From positions 1 through 64,000 of the forward strand of contig JAXHVQ010000007.1 in the NCBI GenBank assembly GCA_034189065.1: a stretch of 64,000 bases of DNA, in the 5' to 3' direction. Under the pieces are notes generated by a model. The model was not told where the DNA came from, did not search any database, and worked only from the letters and a program-made list of their open reading frames with translations. Positions within the stretch are counted from its first letter, which is position 1, and every line of letters begins with the position of its first letter. Both the position numbers and the translations under genes were made by a program. Positions 8,963 through 15,984 of the stretch are shown here, in pieces. The DNA comes from FACHB-1406 sp034189065 (lineage in GTDB: Bacteria; Cyanobacteriota; Cyanobacteriia; Cyanobacteriales; Spirulinaceae).

Positions 8963-10195
8963 CCGAATCTACCAAATGGATGGGAGATTTAAAATAAAAC
9001 CGGGCAGAACGTCTTCTCCTGAAAGGGTTGTGGGGTTTTCTAATCGTTCTGCTGCTTGTCCGGGACGATAAATTTCGACGCTGCGAGAAACGCGATCGAG
9101 CAACCAACCCAAACGAGTCCCATTGTCTTGATATTCTTCCATCTTTCGTCGCAACGCGGCAAGGGTATCGCTCTTTGAACGCAATTCGATCGCGAAGTCG
9201 GGACACAGGGGAAGAAATCGGGTTCGCTGTTCTGCTGCGAGTACGTCCCACCGTTCGTTGGGGATCCAAGCAACATCGGGAGAGCGATCGGCACCATTGG
9301 GAAGTTTAAATCCGGTTGAAGAGTCGAATACCTTTCCCAATTGACTCGATTCATTCCAAACCCACAGTTGAGCGGTTAATCCAGCATTACTGTTACCTGT
9401 TTCTCCCCCAGTCGGCGGCATAATCGTTAAATCTCCGTTGGCATTGCGTTCAAATTGTAACTCGCGATTGTTGAGACAAAGTTGAAAAAATTGTTCGTCT
9501 GTTAGCCGAACAGTTTCCAAGTTAAGGACGATGGGATTCATATCGCTTCTGCTGAGTCTGTGTTTCGATGGTTCGTAGGGATTTAGACCTTTGGCAACCT
9601 TCCAAGAAATACCGAACCGAATCTACCAAATGGATGGGAGATTTAAAATAAAACCGGGCAGAACGTCTTCTCCTGAAAGGGTTGCGGGGTTTTCTAATCG
9701 TTCTACTGCTTGTCCGGGACGATAAATTTCGACGCTGCGAGAAACGCGATCGAGCAACCAACCCAAACGAGTCCCATTGTCTCGATATTCTTCCATCTTT
9801 CGTCGCAACGCGGCAAGGGTATCGCTCTTTGAACGCAATTCGATCGCGAAGTCGGGACATAGGGGAAGGAATTTCGCTCGCTGTTCTGCTACGAGTGCGT
9901 CCCAGCGTTCGTTGGGGATCCAAGCAACATCGGGAGAGCGATCGGCACCGTTGGGAAGTTTAAATCCTCCCGATGAATCAAAAACCTTTCCCAATTGACT
10001 CGATTCATTCCAAACCCACAGTTGAGCGGTTAAGCCAGCATTACTATAGCTTGTTTCTCCCCCAGTCGGCGGCATAATTGTTAAATCTCCGTTGGCATTG
10101 CGTTCAAATTGTAACTCGTGATTGTTGAGGCAAAGTTGGAAAAATTGTTCGTCTGTCAATTGGACGGTATCTAAGTTGAGGACGATGGGATTCGT
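8963..10195. repeat. Direct tandem duplication of 654-bp period carrying two Uma2 genes
   Basis: The block starting at 8963 (ccgaatctaccaaatgga) repeats at 9617 with a constant offset of 654 and no indels. The offset still holds at the far end (atgggatt at 9531 and 10185). Copies differ at scattered bases, giving about 17 amino-acid changes in the encoded proteins, so the duplication is recent but not brand new. Confidence 0.9.
8969..9541 (-). CDS. Uma2 family endonuclease-like protein (copy 1)
   Basis: 190 aa of the Uma2 (DUF820) family, a PD-(D/E)XK-fold group very common in cyanobacteria. Visible family strings are MPPTGGETG, LTAQLWVWNE, FKLPNGADRSPDVAWI, and FAIELRSKSD with LAALRRKMEEYQDNGTRLGWLLD. 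The 'SPDVAW' Asp and the 'AIELRS' Glu sit where the catalytic acids of the family lie. The canonical E-x-K Lys is not obvious, as is frequent in this family. It is a near-identical paralogue of the gene immediately upstream. The biological role of Uma2 proteins is not established; a nuclease activity is inferred from the fold. Confidence 0.88.
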   Translation of the reverse strand: MNPIVLNLETVRLTDEQFFQLCLNNRELQFERNANGDLTIMPPTGGETGNSNAGLTAQLWVWNESSQLGKVFDSSTGFKLPNGADRSPDVAWIPNERWDVLAAEQRTRFLPLCPDFAIELRSKSDTLAALRRKMEEYQDNGTRLGWLLDRVSRSVEIYRPGQAAERLENPTTLSGEDVLPGFILNLPSIW

Positions 10196-10207
10196 GAGGT
10201 TCGTCAT
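9623..10207 (-). CDS. Uma2 family endonuclease-like protein (copy 2)
   Basis: 194 aa, a tandem duplicate of the following gene on the same strand. It keeps all the same motifs (SPDVAWIPNERW, FAIELRSKSDT, EEYRDNGTRLGWLLD). The only length difference is four extra N-terminal residues (MTNL before TNPIVLNLDTV). Most changes between the copies are conservative, so both probably remain functional. The 81 bp between the two genes carries the start of the duplicated block. Whether they are co-transcribed cannot be told. Confidence 0.88.
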   Translation of the reverse strand: MTNLTNPIVLNLDTVQLTDEQFFQLCLNNHELQFERNANGDLTIMPPTGGETSYSNAGLTAQLWVWNESSQLGKVFDSSGGFKLPNGADRSPDVAWIPNERWDALVAEQRAKFLPLCPDFAIELRSKSDTLAALRRKMEEYRDNGTRLGWLLDRVSRSVEIYRPGQAVERLENPATLSGEDVLPGFILNLPSIW

Positions 10208-10389
10208 TGATCATTCTTATTCATCGAGTACCGATAATAAATTAAGTTTAGAATGTAATTGTCAAGCCTGTCGAGCGTTCGCGATCGCGGCGATCAAAGC
10301 GATTGTGCATTGCTATCTTATTGCGAGCGGACATGATATTCTCCCATTAGTATAATGACGAATGGCTAAGAACCAAGAACTCAGAACGA

Positions 10390-11406
10390 ATGACCAATAA
10401 TCAATACCAAAATTTAACCCCCGACTTCAAAATTTGTCCCATTCTCAACGGGATGTGGCAAGTTTCCGGCGCGCACGGACGCATTGACCCCAAACGCGCT
10501 ATTCCCAGTATGTTTGACTATTGGGATGCAGGCTTCACGACGTGGGACTTAGCCGACCATTATGGCCCCGCAGAGGACTTTATTGGCGAATTTCGCCGCC
10601 AACTTGCCGACACGCGAGGACAAGAGGCTCTTTCTAATCTTCAAGCTTTGACGAAATGGGTTCCCAGACCCAGTCGTATGACGAAACAGGTTGTTGAAAA
10701 AAATATCGATCGCTCTCTCAAACGGATGGATACCGATTGTCTCGACTTGTTACAGTTCCATTGGTGGGAGTATGGCGATTCGGGATATTTGGATGCGCTG
10801 GGATATCTTACCGAACTACAAAAGGAGGGAAAAATTGCCCATTTAGCGCTGACGAATTTTGATACGGAACATCTGAAAATTATTATCGATGCGGGAATTC
10901 CCATTGTTTCCAATCAAGTCCAGTTTTCTCTTATCGATCGCCGTCCTCTGGTGAATATGGTTCCGTTTTGTCAGGAAAACAATATTCAATTGTTGGCTTA
11001 CGGGACGCTGGCGGGGGGATTATTGAGCGAGAAGTATGCCAATAAGTCCGAACCGAAGCGGTGGGATTTATCGACGGCGAGTTTGGGCAAGTATAAGAAT
11101 ATGGTTGATGCTTGGGGGGGATGGGAGTTATTTCAAGAGTTGCTGGCGGTTTTAACAGAAGTTGCGCGTAAATACGAGGTTAGTTTGGCAAATGTTGCGG
11201 CGCGCTACGTTCTCCAACAACCTGCGGTGGCGGGGGTTATTATTGGCGCGAGGTTGGGAGTTGCCGAACATATTGAGGAGAATGGGCGGATTTTTGAGTT
11301 TAAACTTGACGAGGGAGATTGCGCGCAATTGGAAGGGGTTTTTTCGCGATCGCGCGATTTATACCGAGCGATTGGCGACTGTGGAGATGAGTACCGTCGT
11401 CGTTGA
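10390..11406 (+). CDS. Aldo/keto reductase
   Basis: 338 aa, a complete AKR barrel. The catalytic tetrad is recognisable: Asp and Tyr in TWDLADHYGPAEDFIG, Lys in ALTKWVP, and His in DLLQFHWWEY. The C-terminal NADPH-binding region is present (AGVIIGARLGVAEHIEENGRIF). The family reduces carbonyl compounds with NAD(P)H in the cytosol; the substrate cannot be predicted. A -10-like TATAAT lies at about 10350. Convergent or operon partners are absent; the xisH remnant follows 80 bp later. Confidence 0.9.
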   Translation: MTNNQYQNLTPDFKICPILNGMWQVSGAHGRIDPKRAIPSMFDYWDAGFTTWDLADHYGPAEDFIGEFRRQLADTRGQEALSNLQALTKWVPRPSRMTKQVVEKNIDRSLKRMDTDCLDLLQFHWWEYGDSGYLDALGYLTELQKEGKIAHLALTNFDTEHLKIIIDAGIPIVSNQVQFSLIDRRPLVNMVPFCQENNIQLLAYGTLAGGLLSEKYANKSEPKRWDLSTASLGKYKNMVDAWGGWELFQELLAVLTEVARKYEVSLANVAARYVLQQPAVAGVIIGARLGVAEHIEENGRIFEFKLDEGDCAQLEGVFSRSRDLYRAIGDCGDEYRRR

Positions 11407-11485
11407 GCGATTGGCGATATAATGGATAGCTGCGATCGATAATGGAAAGTCGGAATTCGCCCAATTCTAAAAAGCCCGAAGGACA

Positions 11486-11891
11486 ATGGTAAAAGATCGT
11501 TTCCACGACGCAGTGAGAACGGCACTGGAAAAAGATGGGTGGACAATTACTGCCGATCCCTATGAATTAAGTGTAGGGGGAGTAGATTTTGAAATCGATT
11601 TAGCAGCAGAAATGTTAGCAGCCGAACGATCGGGCGAACAAATTGCGGTAGAAGTGAAAAGTTTTATGACGATCTGCTGTTTCGGATTTTCATACCGCCC
11701 TCGGACAATTTCTGAATTATCAATTTGTTCTCGAAGAAGTCGATCCCCAACGAAAGCTTTACTTAGCCGTTCCCGATACGACTTATAATTCGTTTTTCCA
11801 ACGCCGTTTCGTGCGATCGGTTATCGAACGAACTCGAGTCCGCTTACTCACCTACGATGAGACACAAGAGGCGATTTGTCAATGGCTGTAG
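11486..11891 (+). pseudogene. xisH: xisH (fdxN element excision controlling factor), frameshifted
   Basis: The first 60 residues match XisH (KDRFHDAVRTALEKDGWTITADPYEL, then LAAEMLAAERSGEQIAVEVKSF). After that the frame shifts. The true continuation lies in another frame and reads SDFHTALGQFLNYQ, then EEVDPQRKLYLAVPDTTYNSFFQ, then TRVRLLTYDETQEAICQWL and stop at 11889. Between the two parts one extra base is present near 11667-11673; removing it gives SFM-x-SAVSDFH, as in intact homologues. So this is a one-base insertion, either a real pseudogene or a sequencing error. XisH was named from heterocyst fdxN-element excision in Anabaena, but xisHI pairs are scattered in many cyanobacteria without that element. 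Confidence 0.85.
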
Positions 11892-12085
11892 AGCAATACC
11901 GCCAATGGATTCAACAGTTACTTTTGGAACGAGCCGAGCGCAAACCTTCTTTTGTTGAAATCGAAACCCAAGCGGTTTTGGATACGGTTCGCGATCGCTA
12001 TCTTTCCCTCTCGCCCATCATAAAAAACATTTCCGGTTTCTCCCCATCCCCCCATCCCCCCATCCCCCCATCAGCCTTAACTTGA
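11882..12085 (+). pseudogene. xisI: xisI, C-terminally truncated
   Basis: The ATG at 11882 overlaps the xisH stop, the usual xisHI arrangement. About 45 residues match XisI (VEQYRQWIQQLLLERAE, then VEIETQAVLDTVRDRYL). The homology then stops near 12015, and the frame runs into low-complexity PSPHPPIPPS encoded by a 'cccatcc' tandem repeat. The conserved middle and C-terminal parts of XisI (about 110 aa in full) are missing. Loss of the end together with the xisH frameshift argues that the pair is decayed. Confidence 0.8.
12040..12074. repeat. C-rich heptamer tandem repeat
   Basis: Tandem units of 'ccccatc(c)' directly follow the point where xisI homology ends and may mark the deletion junction. 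Confidence 0.7.
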
Positions 12086-12106
12086 GTCATTCAACCGGAT
12101 TTTATA

Positions 12107-12964
12107 TCACCCGAGTAACTGACTCCCAAAGCCGAGCAAACCAACTCCCGTGGCAAGGAGGTAAAGAAGTGCGGCGATACCCACTAAAGGTTTTCCTCCC
12201 ATGCCGACAATCCAAGCGGCGTTTTCCTTGGGGTAAGAGATGAGTTGGGCGCTATCGAGGCAGGTTAAGGCGAAAATCCAAGCGGCGTGAAGTCCCCAAG
12301 CGAGTCCGATGCTGCCGCCATCTACCCATCGCGCAACGACTAATACGAGTCCCATTAAGGTTAATCCGGGAAGTTGGGGAAGGCCTTGTTTTCGCTCCCA
12401 AAGTAAATGGGAGAGGGCAAAAATTAGGCTGGACGCGATCGCGGCCCCCACTAAAGAATTGTCGCTGGCTAATTCGCTTAGCACGAATCCTCGGAAAATT
12501 AATTCTTCTGTCCAACTAATCCACAATCCCAACCCTAAAATTGGTAGCCAAAGGGACCAAAGACGTTTAAAATTTTTGAAATGCCACTCAATCCATCCGC
12601 AGAGGGATTCTAAAGAAAAGACTAAACTCAGGCTGAATACGCCGAGCGCCAGTCCGAGTCCCAGGGAGGTGAAAGTTTGGGGTTGGAATGTTAAGCCGTA
12701 ATCGGACCAAGCTGTTCCTTCAACCCAAACTGCTAAAGCCATAATTACCGGCGCGATCGCATATAAGGAGGCTAATATTGGCACTTTTTGCTCTCCCGTT
12801 GGCGGTTGAGTGGGGTTCCACTTTAAAACCCCCGCCAGAGGAATAGCCACTGGCAGCCAAAGAATCAGCCAAGTTGCAAAAAAGACTGTAACTTTAACCC
12901 AGGTTGCCGTCATTGCTGCCCGATATGCTAAGGCTCCCAAATCAATATTAAATAGGTCGTCCAT
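12107..12964 (-). CDS. CPBP family intramembrane metalloprotease
   Basis: 285 aa with about seven or eight hydrophobic segments. The three CPBP/Abi motifs are in order: EELIFRG with E153, E154 and R158; FALSHL with H186; and LAWGLHAAWIF with H226. These residues form the predicted metal and catalytic site of CAAX-protease-like intramembrane enzymes. In cyanobacteria members are numerous and mostly uncharacterised; roles in protein processing or bacteriocin immunity are suggested for the family. The gene is convergent with the decayed xisHI pair and is not in an operon. Confidence 0.88.
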   Translation of the reverse strand: MDDLFNIDLGALAYRAAMTATWVKVTVFFATWLILWLPVAIPLAGVLKWNPTQPPTGEQKVPILASLYAIAPVIMALAVWVEGTAWSDYGLTFQPQTFTSLGLGLALGVFSLSLVFSLESLCGWIEWHFKNFKRLWSLWLPILGLGLWISWTEELIFRGFVLSELASDNSLVGAAIASSLIFALSHLLWERKQGLPQLPGLTLMGLVLVVARWVDGGSIGLAWGLHAAWIFALTCLDSAQLISYPKENAAWIVGMGGKPLVGIAALLYLLATGVGLLGFGSQLLG

Positions 12965-13124
12965 TGCGATCGCAAGGATTAATTTTTAAGGCATCGGTGG
13001 CAGAAGTATCCTTAAAAAAGGCGACTTCGACCCCCGACAACGAGAGTTGCGATCGCGGGAGTTGGGAACTCTCGAGTTACCCCGACTCCCCGAAGCGATC
13101 GCGCACATCTCCCTTACTTTTCCC

Positions 13125-13532
13125 CTAAGCTGTCACCGCTTCTTCCTCTAACTCCTCGTCTTTTTCGTCGTCGAGTTGTTTGAGGTGAATGTGCTTGTAG
13201 CCCAGCTTAATTTCAAACTCATCTCCCGGTTCCAGGCCCATAGCCTGAGTATAGGTCGAACCAATTACAATTTGACCATTTTTATGTACGCTGACGCGGT
13301 AAGTCGGTTCTCGACCGCGACCATCTTTCGTCCCTTCAGGATCGAGCGGAACCCCTTTGGCTCCTAGCACTGCATCGTAAAATGCCGTCAAATTGACCCG
13401 GGTTTGGTCGTCTTTTGTCACTGTATAATAACCGCAGCGTTTGGCGGTTTCCCTTCGGGGAAGATGCCCCAGCTCTTTTACCTTTTGAAGTAAGGCTTTT
13501 CCGGTTAAGGGACTGGTTGGAATATCACTCAT
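13125..13532 (-). CDS. cyAbrB transcriptional regulator (probably cyAbrB2 type)
   Basis: 135 aa from the ATG at 13532 (MSDIPTSPLTGKALLQKV). The open frame extends 42 codons upstream, but that part lacks family similarity. Cyanobacterial AbrB proteins have the AbrB swapped-hairpin DNA-binding domain at the C-terminus, here YRVSVHKNGQIVIGSTYTQ and GDEFEIKLGYKHIHLKQL. The N-terminal part is cyanobacteria-specific (HLPRRETAKRCGYYTV). The GREPTYRVSVHKNGQIVIG wording and the acidic tail (DEKDEELEEEAVTA) look to me more like cyAbrB2 (Sll0822 of Synechocystis) than cyAbrB1. cyAbrB2 is known to tune carbon and nitrogen gene expression. It is divergent from sdhB. Confidence 0.88.
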   Translation of the reverse strand: MSDIPTSPLTGKALLQKVKELGHLPRRETAKRCGYYTVTKDDQTRVNLTAFYDAVLGAKGVPLDPEGTKDGRGREPTYRVSVHKNGQIVIGSTYTQAMGLEPGDEFEIKLGYKHIHLKQLDDEKDEELEEEAVTA

Positions 13533-14002
13533 GTCTGTATCAAATGTTCTTCGGTTTCTGGTCTTGTCAGCCCATAGGACAGGTCTCGATGATTTTGGGC
13601 GGTCCTTGGCGGTCGAGTGCTGGCGTTGCAGAAATTTTCCTGCTTCGACTTCAGACAATTTCTACTACCAATCGGAGCCGACCTTTGTTTTTACATCTGC
13701 TTACTCTATCACAAGATTTGCTGTTCGGTAGCATTGGGCTCTATAAAAAATATATCGTTAAATCTCTCTCAATTGACAAAAAAGATCCTTCAATCTTTAA
13801 AAAATATCAAAAAATTGCGATCGCGGCCGATTCGAGGGGGCGAAAATACGCTTTTTTTGACAAAGAGTTAGCCTGCCTTTAAAATGCGATGGCGCTCCAG
13901 ACCGGCCGTTTTCAGTGTTTTAGACTAGAATTAAGAGCGAAGATGGGTAAGGAGCGCCGTAAAAATGCGCCTCCCTTGGGGGTAAAATTGGAGGAAGTTA
14001 AG

Positions 14003-14992
14003 ATGGAAGTCCGATTTAAGGTGACGCGAGGGCAGCCAACAGGCCCTTGCCGAGTTCAAACCTATGAATTAGAGGTGGAACCGGGAAATACAGTTCTCGA
14101 CTGTTTGAATCGTATTAAGTGGGAGTTAGATGGAAGTCTGGCTTTTCGGAAAAATTGTCGCAACACAATTTGTGGCAGTTGCGCGATGAAAATTAACGGA
14201 CGTTCGGCTTTAGCTTGTAAGGAAAATATTGGCAGCGAGGTAGCCCGCTTTAGCAACCCTTCGAGTTCCCAAATGCCCGAAATCGCGATCGCGCCTATGG
14301 GAAATATGCCCGTCATCAAAGATTTGGTGGTGGAGATGAAGAGTTTTTGGGACAATTTAGAAGCGGTGGATCCTTATGTCAGCACGCGCGGGCGATCGCT
14401 TCCCCAACGAGAACTCCTACAAACCCCCGAAGAACGGCAGCGCCTCGAACAAAGCGGCAATTGTATCCTCTGCGGCGCGTGTTACTCTGAGTGCAATGCT
14501 CGGGAAGTGAACCCCGATTTTGTCGGCCCCCACGCCTTGGCTAAAGCGCAACGCCTCGTCGCCGATGGACGCGACGGACAAACCGAAGCCCGCTTGGAGG
14601 AGTACAACCAAGGGACGCAAGGGGTTTGGGGCTGCACTCGCTGCTATTGGTGCAACGCCGTGTGTCCGATGGATGTCGCGCCAATGGATCGCATCGGCGA
14701 GATTAAACAAGAGATATTACAGCAGAAAACCCAGGACGATAGTCGTTCGATTCGACACAGAAAGGTTTTAGTGGAGTTGGTGAAACAGGGAGGGTGGATC
14801 GACGAGCGTAAATTTGGCTTGATGGTGGTAGCAAATTATTTGCGCGATGTCAAGGGGATGTTAAGTTTAGCGCCATTGGGGTTAAGAATGCTCGCGCGGG
14901 GGAAATTTCCGTTAGGGTTCGAGGCTTCCGAGGGGACAGAAACCGTGCGATCGCTCATTGAAGCGGTAGAAGAAGAGGGAATTAAAAATTAA
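14003..14992 (+). CDS. sdhB: Succinate dehydrogenase/fumarate reductase iron-sulfur subunit
   Basis: 329 aa from the ATG at 14003, which has a strong upstream ggagg; the longer frame from 13889 would add 38 unsupported residues. It is the electron-transfer subunit that passes electrons from the flavoprotein to quinone. A plant-type ferredoxin domain holds the [2Fe-2S] ligands (FRKNCRNTICGSCAM...ALAC). A second half holds the [3Fe-4S]/[4Fe-4S] Cys motifs (CILCGACYSEC and GCTRCYWCNAVCP). The C-terminal extension to about 330 aa is usual in cyanobacteria. SdhA and a membrane anchor are not nearby, which is normal for cyanobacteria, whose sdh genes are scattered. The enzyme feeds the thylakoid quinone pool. 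Confidence 0.92.
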   Translation: MEVRFKVTRGQPTGPCRVQTYELEVEPGNTVLDCLNRIKWELDGSLAFRKNCRNTICGSCAMKINGRSALACKENIGSEVARFSNPSSSQMPEIAIAPMGNMPVIKDLVVEMKSFWDNLEAVDPYVSTRGRSLPQRELLQTPEERQRLEQSGNCILCGACYSECNAREVNPDFVGPHALAKAQRLVADGRDGQTEARLEEYNQGTQGVWGCTRCYWCNAVCPMDVAPMDRIGEIKQEILQQKTQDDSRSIRHRKVLVELVKQGGWIDERKFGLMVVANYLRDVKGMLSLAPLGLRMLARGKFPLGFEASEGTETVRSLIEAVEEEGIKN

Positions 14993-15012
14993 AAATTAAA
15001 AATTAAAAATTC
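14979..15012. repeat. Heptamer tandem repeat (ttaaaaa)
   Basis: About four copies of aattaaaa-type heptamers run directly off the sdhB stop codon. The same unit recurs at 51893 and 59887. Confidence 0.8.
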
Positions 15013-15169
15013 ACCGACAGGCTAAGGGTTTCGGCGTTTAGATAGGTCGTATTCGTTCGTTAGAGGGAACGGTTGAGTCGGACAACTGTCCGGTTCGTCC
15101 GTATGAACGTAGGGACTACAAATTGAATATCCCCACAGTTCAATCGCGATCGCCTCTGCCGCAGTAGAA

Positions 15170-15202
15170 GTAGGGTGCTGTTAGCGCAGCGTAACGCACC
15201 GT
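15170..15202. repeat. Short palindromic repeat, family A (short form)
   Basis: gtagggtgctgttagcgcag followed by cgtaacgcacc is an imperfect hairpin of the dispersed cyanobacterial 'GTAGGGTG...TAAC' type. Similar copies lie at 17515 and 24954. Confidence 0.75.
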
Positions 15203-15269
15203 TGCTTATAAAACTCACGCACTCTGAACTCAAAAACGCGATCGCCCGTAAATTTTCGGTAGATTATTT

Positions 15270-15707
15270 GTAGGGTGGTTTAGGTGCGGAACTTTGAGGG
15301 AAAACTAAAAATGTTTCATTCGCAGCGTAACCCACCATCTTAGATGTTATAACTNNNNNNNNNNNNNNNNNNNNNNNNNNNNNNNNNNNNNNNNNNNNNN
15401 NNNNNNNNNNNNNNNNNNNNNNNNNNNNNNNNNNNNNNNNNNNNNNNNNNNNNNTCAAAACGAAGAGCGAATCCAAGAATATCTTGTCAAGCGCGATCGC
15501 GTAGGGTGGGTTAGGTGCGGGAGTAACTTTGAGAGAAAACTAAAAATGCTTTATTCGCAGCGTAACCCACCATCTTAGATGTTATAACTTCAAAACGAAG
15601 AGCGAATCCAAGAATATCTTGTCAAGCGCGATCGCGTAGGGTGGGTTAGGTGCGGGAGTAACTTTGAGAGAAAACTAAAAATGCTTTATTCGCAGCGTAA
15701 CCCACCA
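15270..15707. repeat. Tandem array of about 135-bp units holding family-A MITE-like elements, with an assembly gap
   Basis: Three copies of a roughly 72-bp element with inverted ends (gtagggtgggttaggtgcgg ... cagcgtaacccacc) start at 15270, 15501 and 15636. The last two sit in a unit repeating exactly every 135 bp (tcaaaacgaag at 15455 and 15590; gtaggg at 15501 and 15636). The first copy is slightly diverged (gtagggtggtttagg; five bases shorter inside). A further copy in reverse orientation is at 17601. Confidence 0.85.
15355..15454. other. Assembly gap of exactly 100 N
   Basis: The run is 100 N, a usual placeholder for unknown length. The left edge (...gttataact) and right edge (tcaaaacg...) join in register to give the same junction seen ungapped at 15581-15600. 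The gap therefore sits inside the 135-bp array and probably hides collapsed units. Confidence 0.9.
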
Positions 15708-15854
15708 TCTCATTCGATTGTTGGAGATGGTTTTTGAGCTGGGCGTTGAATTGCGCGATCGGGATTCTTTTCGTTTTAAGTCACCCACGAAACTTCCAGC
15801 CAACCTAAGATTTTATAAATCAGCCACCCTAACCCCAAACCTAGAGTTGACGTG

Positions 15855-15984
15855 CTAAGTAGGCGGGCGCAATTATTCGTAAAATAGCGATTCAATTCAA
15901 AATCGTGGAACCCTCTTTGTAGCTGGCTTTCAGCTTAAGTTTTGGATTCTGGGTTGTAATGTTTATTTATGCCCACCTACTTAG
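15855..15984. mobile_element. MITE-like element, family B (copy 1)
   Basis: A 130-bp segment is bounded by the inverted ends ctaagtaggcgggcg and gcccacctacttag. It has no coding capacity. Its right end overlaps the 3' end of the Ser/Thr kinase gene and supplies that gene's stop codon. A second copy with matching ends lies at 24993-25097. Confidence 0.65.

Noticed and set aside
13415..13882. 155-codon plus-strand frame opposite cyAbrB
   Set aside because: It begins inside the regulator gene in antisense and has no domain.
15455..15707. CRISPR-like direct repeats
   Set aside because: The period of 135 bp has identical sequence throughout the unit, with no unique spacers.
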